Below are positions 1-6,885 of a stretch of 37,233 nt of DNA, piece by piece. The stretch spans positions 1-37,233 of the forward strand of contig CAZKMM010000008.1 in NCBI GenBank assembly GCA_964553915.1. The letters run 5' to 3'. Below the pieces are notes generated by a model. The model was not told the DNA's origin. It did no database searches and worked only from the letters and a program-made list of their open reading frames with translations. This DNA comes from CAZKMM01 sp964553915. GTDB lineage: Bacteria; RBG-13-61-14; DRUE01. Within the stretch, counting starts at the first letter, position 1; the number at the start of each line of letters is the position of its first letter. Both the position numbers and the translations under genes were made by a program.

Positions 1-1083
1 GCACTTTCTCGTCCAGGACCGCCTCCAGCAGTGAACTTTCTTGCCCAATTCCCCTTTTGGAAAAAACCACTGGTGATTGCTCGCATTTTACTGGAATACC
101 TCCGGTTAGGTTTATTTCCTTACCCTAACTATCTGGACTGGTATTACACGAACAAGTTTTCTCAGAACTATCCTCTGGCACTTTTTCTCGCAGGTGGGAT
201 TTTTTGGCTGGGGGTGATTTTCTGGCTGATCAGGGCGTGGAGGAAAAGAAATCCCACCGGGCTTTTTACTGGACTCTGGCTAGCTTCTCTACTTCCGGTT
301 ATGCATATTATCTCTTTTCCTACTGCTATGGCGGAGCGCTTTTTTTATCTTCCCAGTATATTTTTTTCGCTGGGGCTGGGCTGGATTTTAAATAAATATT
401 TTTTTATTAAAGGTAGGTACAGCCGAATAATAATATTTTTGCTCCTTGGGTTTTATTTCCTTTTGAGTTTTTTTTCCGCCCAATATTACCAGACCCGATT
501 GAAATATTTTCGGCAAGAGATTAGAAAAAATCCCGAAGAGGAAATCTTACATAATTTTCTGGGACAGGTTTATCTGGAGAGGGGCTGGCTGGAGAATGCG
601 GAGCGGGAATTTTTATGGGCAATTTCCTTAGAGCCTGATTATGTTGAGGCTTGGAATAATCTGGGACTGGTGAAAATAAGGAGGGGGGATTTAGAATCCG
701 CGGAAAAAGCTCTTAAAACCGCACTGAGCATCAATCCGAATTATGAATGGTCTCATTATAACCTGGGCTTGGTATTAAAGAGAAAGGGCAGGAGCAAAGA
801 GGCGGGCAGGGAATTTCTTTTGGCATATCAACTTTCTGGTTTTTCTCCCAAAGCAGGCTATCAACTGGCAGAAATTCTTTTTGAGCAGGGAGAGATTTCT
901 CAGGCAAAATCTCTTTTAGACCAGATTCTTCAAAATGCTGGCTGGCACCTTGCCAGCTTAAAACTTCGGCTGAAAATTGCTTTGAAAGAAAAAGACCGGG
1001 GAAAAATTCTCAGCCTGCTGGAGCTGGCAGAAAAATATCATCTTAAAGACCCCTTTATTGAGGAGGTAAAAAGAAATTTTTGA
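1..1083 (+). CDS. TMTC-like membrane protein with C-terminal TPRs (5' end missing)
   Basis: The reading frame is open from the first base, so the protein begins upstream of the window; the GTG at 31 is only the first possible start inside it. Hydrophobic segments fill the first half. They include a sequence of the form AERFFYLPS, which resembles the Y-L-P region before the TPRs of TMTC/PMT-type membrane glycosyltransferases with DUF1736. From about residue 170 (counted from 31) there are three to four TPR units, such as LGQVYLERGWLENAEREF and NLGLVKIRRGDLESAEKAL. By family this could be an O-mannosylation enzyme or a TPR scaffold, but the catalytic N-terminus is not visible. Its stop abuts the stop of the next gene on the opposite strand. 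Membrane location and TPRs are clear; the enzymatic role is inferred. Confidence 0.75.
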   Translation, partial: ALSRPGPPPAVNFLAQFPFWKKPLVIARILLEYLRLGLFPYPNYLDWYYTNKFSQNYPLALFLAGGIFWLGVIFWLIRAWRKRNPTGLFTGLWLASLLPVMHIISFPTAMAERFFYLPSIFFSLGLGWILNKYFFIKGRYSRIIIFLLLGFYFLLSFFSAQYYQTRLKYFRQEIRKNPEEEILHNFLGQVYLERGWLENAEREFLWAISLEPDYVEAWNNLGLVKIRRGDLESAEKALKTALSINPNYEWSHYNLGLVLKRKGRSKEAGREFLLAYQLSGFSPKAGYQLAEILFEQGEISQAKSLLDQILQNAGWHLASLKLRLKIALKEKDRGKILSLLELAEKYHLKDPFIEEVKRNF

Positions 1084-1422
1084 TTATTCTTCTGATTCTT
1101 TTTCTGGCTCCGGGTTTTCTTTTTGAGCCTTTTCTCCTTTAATCAATTTAAGTTCCCGTTCTAAAATTCGCTCTTTCTTTTTCGCTTTTCCTTCTTCGTC
1201 CAGCTCAGACTCTCTTTCTATGGCTCGGTAAATCCTTGCTTCTTCACCAGCTTCTGCGGGTCGGAAAGAGGTAATTTCCATCCAGGGAATCTGCACCCAG
1301 GTGGTCTCACATTGTAAAAATACCCAGTCCTGGTCAGCTCCCTTGAAGATTCCCGTATATTCAATTCCGTAGGCTCTGACCACCACTTTTTGCTGAAGAT
1401 ATTTCCAGATTTTATCTTTCAT
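1084..1422 (-). CDS. Small hypothetical protein with Sm-like N-terminal region
   Basis: A 112-residue protein. The first half, beginning MKDKIWKYLQQKVVVRAY, is predicted beta-rich: a K-Y-L then V-V-V strand, a Y-T-G-I-F-K-G turn, and F-L-Q-C. This pattern resembles LSm/Hfq-like or SH3-like small barrels. The second half is highly charged (runs of E, K and R), helical or disordered, and ends EPEKESEE. I chose the ATG at 1422. A GTG at 1440 would add six residues, and neither start has a clear ribosome binding site. It converges tail-to-tail with the TPR gene and is divergent from the hydrogenase operon, from which it is separated by about 180 bases. Function is unknown; the Sm-like idea is pattern-based only. 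Confidence 0.6.
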   Translation of the reverse strand: MKDKIWKYLQQKVVVRAYGIEYTGIFKGADQDWVFLQCETTWVQIPWMEITSFRPAEAGEEARIYRAIERESELDEEGKAKKKERILERELKLIKGEKAQKENPEPEKESEE

Positions 1423-1488
1423 TGAAATCAAATTAAGCACAGCTTCAATCTTTTCGCAACCGCAAAGATTAAAATTTGATTAAAATTC

Positions 1489-1517
1489 TTGACAAGATTT
1501 TTTAATCATGATAGAAA
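1489..1517 (+). promoter_or_regulatory. Candidate sigma70-type promoter of the hydrogenase operon
   Basis: A perfect TTGACA (1489-1494) is followed after 17 bases by TAGAAA (1512-1517). A TG dinucleotide one base before the -10 (1509-1510) makes it an extended -10. The predicted transcript would start near 1524 and leave a leader of about 80 bases before the ATG at 1603. Nothing else in the 1423-1602 spacer looks coding. Confidence 0.5.
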
Positions 1518-1521
1518 AAAA

Positions 1522-1545
1522 TTGCGATTGGGTAATCAATTGCAA
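1522..1545. promoter_or_regulatory. Split inverted repeat at the predicted transcription start
   Basis: TTGC-GATT (1522-1529) is mirrored by AATC (1534-1537) and GCAA (1542-1545), with an extra AATT between the two right-hand blocks. The central GATT-gggt-AATC is a perfect 4-base inverted repeat. It overlaps the predicted transcription start, where a repressor such as a redox regulator could bind. The symmetry is imperfect and chance occurrence in AT-rich DNA is quite possible. Confidence 0.2.
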
Positions 1546-1602
1546 CTGAGTTTCACAGCCTGAATGAAGTTCCAGCTATTAAGTTAACGACAGCTTGAAA
1601 TA

Positions 1603-2649
1603 ATGACAGAAAAGAACATTGCGGAACATAGCTATCTTTATGCAGATAAAAGTGAATTTTTAAACTGGCTGCGTCAGAAATCCACTCAATGCCAAATTTA
1701 TGCTCCTGATTTCTCCGGCTACTTAAGAGCTTTTTCTGAGAAAGATATTTCCGGGATAAATTTTGCGCCCTGCAGATTTATTGACCCGCTCAAACCCCTT
1801 TTCTTTCCTGCTCGTGGCAATTTAGGTTCTCCTTTTATTTCCGAGACAGAATCTTCTCAGGAGCTTTCTCCGAGAATTCTAATTGGAGCACGCTCCTGCG
1901 ACCTTTCTGCTCTGGAGATTCTGGATTATGTTTTTCTTGGTGGAGACTACAAAGATGAATCCTATCAGCTTCGCCGGGATAAAACCTACCTCATCAGTCT
2001 GGACTGCACTGAGCCTTATGAAAGCTGTTTCTGTTTGGGGCTGGGAGGGGAGGTATATCCGGAAAAGGGCTTTGACCTGAATTTAAGCCTGCTTAATGAT
2101 GGAATTTTAATTGAAATCGGCTCGGAAAAAGGCAAGGAGCTGGTTAAAGATTCTGGTTTTAGGTCCGCAAGCTCCGAGCAGGTAAAAGAAAGAGAGGAAA
2201 AAAGAAAAGCGGTTCATCAAAAACTGGAGCAGAGCCTTAAAGAAAAAGGATATGATTTTAGAAATAAAGACCTGAAAATTTTAATAGAGACCAGCGCAGA
2301 AAATCCCCTCTGGCTGAAACTGGCAGAAGACTGCGTGGAATGTGCTGGTTGCAATTTTATCTGTCCCACCTGTCATTGTTTTATTCTGAGCGACTGGGAA
2401 GCCAGGGAGGGGTTTGTTCGGTTTCAGAGCTGGGATTCCTGTCAGTATAAGAATTTTGCCCGGGTAGCCGGGGAAGCCAATCCAAGGCGGTTTCGGTATC
2501 AACGGCTTCGGAACCGTTATGAAAAGAAGTTCAGCTTTTTTATCTATGAGCTATCCCGCTATGCCTGTGTGGGCTGTGGCAGGTGTGTAGAAGCCTGCGG
2601 AGGCGGGATAGACATCAGAGAGGTTTTAAAGGAGCTTTCTGGTGGCTAA
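1603..2649 (+). CDS. Fe-S subunit of NAD(P)-linked hydrogenase module (AsrA / group 3b beta-type)
   Basis: A 348-residue protein of the family that includes anaerobic sulfite reductase subunit A and the beta subunit of group 3b sulfhydrogenases. It passes electrons between a flavoprotein partner and other Fe-S proteins. A GARSCD motif (about residues 95-100) and an SCFC motif (141-144) are typical of this family. Two C-terminal [4Fe-4S] motifs are visible: C244-C247-C250-C254, followed by extra Cys at 257 and 259, and C322-C325-C328-C332. It is the first gene of the hydrogenase operon and overlaps the next gene by 8 bases, consistent with a stable AsrA-AsrB-like pair. The ATG at 1603 has no strong ribosome binding site. 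The family is well supported. Its attachment to a group 4 hydrogenase is unusual. Confidence 0.85.
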   Translation: MTEKNIAEHSYLYADKSEFLNWLRQKSTQCQIYAPDFSGYLRAFSEKDISGINFAPCRFIDPLKPLFFPARGNLGSPFISETESSQELSPRILIGARSCDLSALEILDYVFLGGDYKDESYQLRRDKTYLISLDCTEPYESCFCLGLGGEVYPEKGFDLNLSLLNDGILIEIGSEKGKELVKDSGFRSASSEQVKEREEKRKAVHQKLEQSLKEKGYDFRNKDLKILIETSAENPLWLKLAEDCVECAGCNFICPTCHCFILSDWEAREGFVRFQSWDSCQYKNFARVAGEANPRRFRYQRLRNRYEKKFSFFIYELSRYACVGCGRCVEACGGGIDIREVLKELSGG

Positions 2650-3451
2650 GGTTTATAAAGCTCTTCGGTCCGAGCTGGTTCGGGTGATTGACGAGACCCC
2701 GAACATCAAAACTTTTGTTATTCGTCCGGAAAGACCTTTTACCTTTGCTACGGGTCAGTTTGCGGAGCTGATGATTCCGGGGGTAGGAGAAGCTCCCTTT
2801 ACTCCTTCCAGCTCTCCTGCCAGAGCAGAAGAAATTGAAATGACCATTATGAAAGCGGGCAGACTAACCGGGATGATTCACCAGCTTCCTCCCGGAGCGG
2901 TTTTAGGCTTACGGGGACCTTATGGCAAGGGCTATCCGCTTGATGACTTTAGAGGTAAAACCGTGCTGATTGTTGGCGGTGGAGTTGGGCTGGCACCGCT
3001 TCGGAGTTTGCTTTTTGCTCTGTTTGAGGAGCTGGAGAAATATTCAAGAGTAATTCTAGCCTATGGTGCTCGCACTCCCAAAGACCTGGTTTATAAAGAT
3101 GCTCTGAAAGAGTGGAGCTCAAAAATTGAAGTTCATCTTACTGTGGATGAAGGGGATGAGAGCTGGAGCGGAAAAGTGGGAGTGGTGACTACTTTACTTT
3201 CTGAAATTCAGGTGGAGGTGGGGCAAAGTGTGGCAGTGGTCTGCGGTCCTCCGATTATGATGAAATTCACAACCAGAGAGCTTCTGGCAAAGGGATTTAC
3301 GCCGGAACAAATTTATCTTTCAATGGAAAAGAATATGAGCTGTGGGATTGGTAAATGCGGTCATTGCCGTCTGGGACCATATTATGTTTGCCGGGATGGT
3401 CCGGTATTTCGCTATGACAGAATTCAAAATTTAGCCAATATCTGGGATTAG
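2642..3451 (+). CDS. FAD/NAD(P)-binding oxidoreductase subunit (AsrB / group 3b gamma-type)
   Basis: A 269-residue ferredoxin-NADP reductase-fold flavoprotein that should move electrons between NAD(P)H and the Fe-S partner encoded just upstream. An FAD-binding region is present: RPERPFTFATGQF around 28-40, and RGPYGKGYPL at 91-100. The nucleotide-binding glycine motif GGGVGLAPLRS lies at 112-122, and CGPPIMM at 201-207. A PyrK-type [2Fe-2S] motif, C234-C239-C242-C250, closes the protein. It starts with GTG, overlapping the previous stop by 8 bases, so the pair is probably translationally coupled. NAD versus NADP preference cannot be told by eye. Close homologues are AsrB, the sulfhydrogenase gamma subunit and dihydroorotate dehydrogenase electron-transfer subunits; the operon decides for hydrogenase. 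Confidence 0.87.
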   Translation: MAKVYKALRSELVRVIDETPNIKTFVIRPERPFTFATGQFAELMIPGVGEAPFTPSSSPARAEEIEMTIMKAGRLTGMIHQLPPGAVLGLRGPYGKGYPLDDFRGKTVLIVGGGVGLAPLRSLLFALFEELEKYSRVILAYGARTPKDLVYKDALKEWSSKIEVHLTVDEGDESWSGKVGVVTTLLSEIQVEVGQSVAVVCGPPIMMKFTTRELLAKGFTPEQIYLSMEKNMSCGIGKCGHCRLGPYYVCRDGPVFRYDRIQNLANIWD

Positions 3452-3455
3452 GGAG

Positions 3456-3920
3456 ATGGCAAAGATTTTAGTAAAATTTGAGCTCTGTCAGGAATGCCTG
3501 GTTTGTGAGGCAAAGTGTTCTTATCCCTATCATCCGGAGAATCCGGGGTTTGAGGCACTTCGGGAGCAGATTGCCCGGCAGTTGATTTGTCGGAAGTGTG
3601 AGGAGCATTTTTGCGTGAAAGCCTGCACCAGAGAGGCGCTGGAAGTTTTAGAAAGCGGGGAGCTGAAAAGAAATCTGTTTCGGTGCATTGGTTGTTATAG
3701 CTGTGCTTTAGCCTGTCCTTTTGGCACTTTGTATCAGAGTTATCTGGTATATAAATCTCAGGCTTGCGACCAGTGTCTGGAGCGGGAGCCAGAGTGCGTG
3801 AAGACCTGTCCCAAGCAGGCACTGGAATTGGTGGAGGAGCTCCCGGAGCAGGCGGAGGGTGTTTCAGAGCGAGTGGGGGTGATAGGAGAATTCTGGCAGG
3901 AAAAGGAGCCGGTAAAATGA
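3456..3920 (+). CDS. Polyferredoxin electron-transfer subunit (HycB/CooF/HydN-like)
   Basis: A 154-residue ferredoxin with 16 cluster-ligand cysteines in four motifs: C11-C14-C17-C21, C45-C48-C53-C57, C77-C80-C83-C87 and C104-C107-C114-C118. It should therefore hold four [4Fe-4S] clusters. This is the arrangement of HycB, HydN and CooF, which connect an external electron donor to a membrane-bound group 4 hydrogenase. Here the most obvious donor is the FAD/Fe-S pair encoded immediately before it. The stop overlaps the next start as ATGA at 3917-3920. The cytoplasmic-side role in electron relay is inferred from family and position. Confidence 0.85.
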   Translation: MAKILVKFELCQECLVCEAKCSYPYHPENPGFEALREQIARQLICRKCEEHFCVKACTREALEVLESGELKRNLFRCIGCYSCALACPFGTLYQSYLVYKSQACDQCLEREPECVKTCPKQALELVEELPEQAEGVSERVGVIGEFWQEKEPVK

Positions 3921-4852
3921 GTCCAGCCTGGTATGGCTTTTGGTATTTAATTTTTCCGGGATTTTTGTTCCTGAGTATTTGCGGGATATTTGTCAGCTGG
4001 CTGGACCGAAAGCTCACTGCCCGGCTTCAGTTTCGGGTGGGACCGCCTCTGGCTCAGCCTTTATGGGATGTGCTCAAGCTGATGGGCAAGGAAACCATCA
4101 TTCCTAGAGGTGCAAGCAGAGGATTGTTTATTTTCAGCCCGCTTCTTGGACTTTCTGGAGCCAGTTTAGCCGGAGCCTTATTACTGGTGGCGGGATTATG
4201 GCCAGAGCAGAGTTTTGTTGGGGATGTGATAGTTTTGCTTTATCTTCTTTTACTTCCCAGCCTGGCAATTATTCTCGGAGGACTGGCAAGCGGAAATCCC
4301 ATTGCCGGGGTAGGCTCTGCCCGGGAGATGAAGCTACTTTTTGCCTACGAATTAAGCCTGATTATTGCTCTGGGGGTGATTTTAATTCAAACCGGAGGGA
4401 AGTTAAGCATCGCAGATATAATTAGCTGGCAGGCTCAAAATCGGGCAATTGCCCTCAGCTTTTCCGGGGCTCTGGCTTTAATTATTGCGGTCTTTTCTGC
4501 TCAGGCAAAGCTTTCTGCAGTTCCCTTTGACCTGGCAGAAGCAGAGACCGAGCTGAGTGCTGGTGCCCTGATTGAATATTCCGGGGTTCTGCTCGGCATT
4601 TATAAACTGACCAGAATGATTATGCTGGTGGTAATGCCGATGTTTGTGGTGGTGCTGTTTTTGGGCGGGCTGGAGCCAAAGCTCACCAGCATTATCTGGG
4701 CAGTGGTTAAATATTTAATTTTACTTTTAGTTTTTATTCTGATTCGTAATACCAATCCCCGACTTCGGATTGACCAGGCACTTCGCTTTTTCTGGTATGG
4801 GATGGGAGGAATTGGGCTATTAGCAATAATCTTGGCTCTCTTGAGGTGGTAG
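3917..4852 (+). CDS. Hydrogenase membrane anchor subunit, NuoH/HycD/EchB/MbhM family
   Basis: A 311-residue protein with about eight hydrophobic segments, homologous to NuoH of complex I. In group 4 hydrogenases this subunit anchors the catalytic arm in the membrane and joins it to the ion-pumping subunits. Visible signatures are the first-loop SWLDRKLTARLQFRVGPP, the acidic loop PFDLAEAETELSAG after TM5, and the C-terminal RNTNPRLRIDQ. I chose the ATG at 3917, inside the previous stop. Upstream in-frame codons back to 3764 only duplicate the ferredoxin gene in another frame. The family is secure; numbering as MbhM or EchB is by analogy. Confidence 0.9.
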   Translation: MSPAWYGFWYLIFPGFLFLSICGIFVSWLDRKLTARLQFRVGPPLAQPLWDVLKLMGKETIIPRGASRGLFIFSPLLGLSGASLAGALLLVAGLWPEQSFVGDVIVLLYLLLLPSLAIILGGLASGNPIAGVGSAREMKLLFAYELSLIIALGVILIQTGGKLSIADIISWQAQNRAIALSFSGALALIIAVFSAQAKLSAVPFDLAEAETELSAGALIEYSGVLLGIYKLTRMIMLVVMPMFVVVLFLGGLEPKLTSIIWAVVKYLILLLVFILIRNTNPRLRIDQALRFFWYGMGGIGLLAIILALLRW

Positions 4853-4853
4853 G

Positions 4854-5282
4854 ATGAGCTTAAAAATAAAAGCTTTGACCAAATCTCTCTGGGTGTTTCA
4901 CTTCTGCTCCGGCAGTTGTAATAACTGTGATATTGAGATTCTTGACTGCCTCACTCCCCGCTATGACCTGGAGCGGTTTGGAATTGTTCTGGTGGGGAGT
5001 GTTAGGCAGGCAGATGCAATTTTAGTGAGCGGAGCTTTGAACAAAAAGGGAGCGGAAAGATTAAAACGAATTTATCAGCAGGCACCCAAGCCCTGTGTGG
5101 TGATTGCGGTTGGAAGTTGTGCCTGCGGGCAGGGAATTTTTAAGGGCAGTTATGCGATTTCTGAGGTGCCTTATGACCAGGTGGTGCCGGTGAGTGCTTA
5201 TATCCCGGGCTGTCCTCCAAAGCCGGAGGCAATTATTTCCGGGGTAGCAAAATTATTAGCCAAACTCAGGAGCGGGGAATGA
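4854..5282 (+). CDS. [NiFe]-hydrogenase small subunit, NuoB/HycG/EchC/MbhJ family
   Basis: A 142-residue protein that carries the proximal [4Fe-4S] cluster next to the Ni-Fe site. Ligand cysteines in family positions are C22 and C25 (GSCNNCDIE), C89 (VGSCACGQG) and C120 (PGCPPKPE). It is short, as expected for group 4 enzymes, and has no Tat signal peptide, so it faces the cytoplasm. It follows the NuoH-like gene by 1 base and overlaps the NuoC-like gene by 4. The call is firm because the large subunit next door keeps both Ni-binding motifs. Confidence 0.92.
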   Translation: MSLKIKALTKSLWVFHFCSGSCNNCDIEILDCLTPRYDLERFGIVLVGSVRQADAILVSGALNKKGAERLKRIYQQAPKPCVVIAVGSCACGQGIFKGSYAISEVPYDQVVPVSAYIPGCPPKPEAIISGVAKLLAKLRSGE

Positions 5283-5707
5283 GCGAGCGGGCGGAAAATT
5301 TAAAATCTGCTCTTTCTGGCAAGATTATTTCTCTGGAGGAAACAAGCCGGAAAAGGATTTATATAGAAGTTCTGCCGGAAAATCTGCTGGCAGTGGCTGA
5401 TTACATTTTTAACCAGCTGGGAGCCCGACTGGCAACTGCCAGTGGAATGGAGATGGAAAAGGAATTTGAGATTCTTTATCATTTTGCTTTTGATTCTGAG
5501 CATCGCCTGGTAATGCTCAGGGTCCGGCTTCCCAAAGATAATCCCAGTGTGCCGAGCCTGGCAAATTTAATCAAAGGAGCTGAATTCATTGAGAGGGAGA
5601 TTTATGAGCTGTTGGGAATAGATTTTCCCGGCCATCCGAATTTGAAACCTTTGCTTTTGCCAGAAGACTGGCCAGAGGGATTTTATCCGTTGAGGAGAGA
5701 GAAATGA
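5279..5707 (+). CDS. Hydrogenase subunit, NuoC/EchD/MbhK family
   Basis: A 142-residue relative of the 30-kDa subunit of complex I (NuoC). It is a cofactor-free structural subunit that packs against the large subunit. The signature EREIYELLGIDFPGHPNLKP near residues 103-121 is the usual complex I 30-kDa motif, followed by LLPEDWPEGFYPLR. The gene overlaps its neighbours on both sides by 4 bases (ATGA type), as is typical for subunits made in equal amounts. In HycE/HyfG this domain is fused to the large subunit; here it is separate, as in Ech and Mbh. Confidence 0.88.
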   Translation: MSERAENLKSALSGKIISLEETSRKRIYIEVLPENLLAVADYIFNQLGARLATASGMEMEKEFEILYHFAFDSEHRLVMLRVRLPKDNPSVPSLANLIKGAEFIEREIYELLGIDFPGHPNLKPLLLPEDWPEGFYPLRREK

Positions 5708-6885
5708 AGTCTGTAATACCCATAGGTCCATTTCATCCGCTTCAGGAGGAGCCAGAGCTCTTTCTTTTAGAAATGGATGGAGAGACCGTGACCGATATTG
5801 AGGTGCGAATCGGATACAACCATCGGGGGATTGAAAAGATTTCTGAGAGCAAAACCTATGACCAGGTGACTTTTTTGATAGAGCGAATCTGCGGGATTTG
5901 TTCCACCAGCCATCCAATTGCTTATGTTCAGGCAGTGGAAGAGATTGTTGGCTGTGAGGTTCCAGAGCGGGCACTTTATATTCGTTCTATTATTGCGGAG
6001 CTGGAAAGACTGCACAGCCATCTGCTCTGGGTGGGACTGGCAGGTCATTTTCTTGGCTATAACACGGTCTGGATGTGGGCGTGGAAATATCGGGAGCCGG
6101 TGCTGGATATTCTGGAGCTTCTTACTGGCAACCGCAATCATTATGCAATGATGAAGGTAGGAGGGGTGAGGAGGGATATTCCTCCAGAAAAAGTTGAGCC
6201 AACAATGAAAATATTAAATGAGCTTGAGAAAAAGCTAGATATGCTCACCAAAGCGGTTTTAGATGACCCGGTGCTTCACCGCCGGCTCAAGGGGATTGGA
6301 ATTTTGACCAAAAAAGATATTCACGACTATTCCGCAGTGGGTCCCACTGCCCGAGCAAGTGGGGTGGCAATAGATGTGCGAAGAGACCATCCCTATGGAG
6401 CCTATGACCGCCTGGACTGGAAGGTGATTACCACTGAGAGCGGAGATGTCTTTGATAAAGTAGTGGTTCGGCTTCTGGAATGCTTTGAGTCCATAAAGAT
6501 TATCCGCCAATGTCTGGAGCGGATGCCAGAGGGGGAGATTGATGCCGGGGTAAAAGAGATTCCTGCTGGAGAAGGCATCGGGCATGCGGAAGCTCCCCGG
6601 GGAGAGACCTTTCATTATGTGCGTTCTGATGGCAGCAACCGCCCGATCCGGCATAAAGTTCGGGCACCAACTTATGTGAATCTTCCCACCTGTAAAGCCA
6701 GTGTGGTGGGAGAAGATATTGCAGATGCCACCATTATCTTAGCGGCAATTGACCCCTGCTATTGCTGTACTGAGAGAATGGCAGTGGTGGATTATAAGAG
6801 CAAAAAGCAGGTTTTTAGTGGAGAGGATTTAATTCGGCTCAGTCAGGAAAAAACCGCTCGGATTAAAAAGGAGCTTTTCGGATGA
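5704..6885 (+). CDS. [NiFe]-hydrogenase large (catalytic) subunit, group 4, NuoD/HycE/MbhL family
   Basis: A 393-residue catalytic subunit that should interconvert protons and H2 at a Ni-Fe site. Both Ni-binding motifs are intact: RICGICSTSH (C63, C66, H70) and DPCYCCTER (C352, C355, R358). It is therefore a true hydrogenase, not a complex I NuoD or an Ehr-type relative that has lost the cysteines. RGIEK near 41-45 holds the family glutamate. After R358 there are 35 more residues starting MAVVD. In E. coli HycE the protease HycI removes a similar tail after the arginine of DPCxSCTDR, and a HycI-like gene closes this operon. The start ATG overlaps the previous stop by 4 bases. Confidence 0.94.
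   Translation: MKSVIPIGPFHPLQEEPELFLLEMDGETVTDIEVRIGYNHRGIEKISESKTYDQVTFLIERICGICSTSHPIAYVQAVEEIVGCEVPERALYIRSIIAELERLHSHLLWVGLAGHFLGYNTVWMWAWKYREPVLDILELLTGNRNHYAMMKVGGVRRDIPPEKVEPTMKILNELEKKLDMLTKAVLDDPVLHRRLKGIGILTKKDIHDYSAVGPTARASGVAIDVRRDHPYGAYDRLDWKVITTESGDVFDKVVVRLLECFESIKIIRQCLERMPEGEIDAGVKEIPAGEGIGHAEAPRGETFHYVRSDGSNRPIRHKVRAPTYVNLPTCKASVVGEDIADATIILAAIDPCYCCTERMAVVDYKSKKQVFSGEDLIRLSQEKTARIKKELFG

Noticed and set aside
31..1083. GTG at 31 as a true start of the TPR protein
   Set aside because: The frame is open to base 1 with plausible protein, and the visible part begins mid-way through a membrane domain.
3764..3916. Longer N-terminus for the NuoH-like subunit
   Set aside because: The extra 51 residues are the ferredoxin gene read in another frame (Gly/Ala/Arg-rich), and the ATG at 3917 matches the family start.
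3448..4017. 189-codon minus-strand open frame across the ferredoxin and NuoH-like genes
   Set aside because: It is antisense to two firmly identified genes, rich in Pro and without any domain pattern; a shadow of biased codon use.
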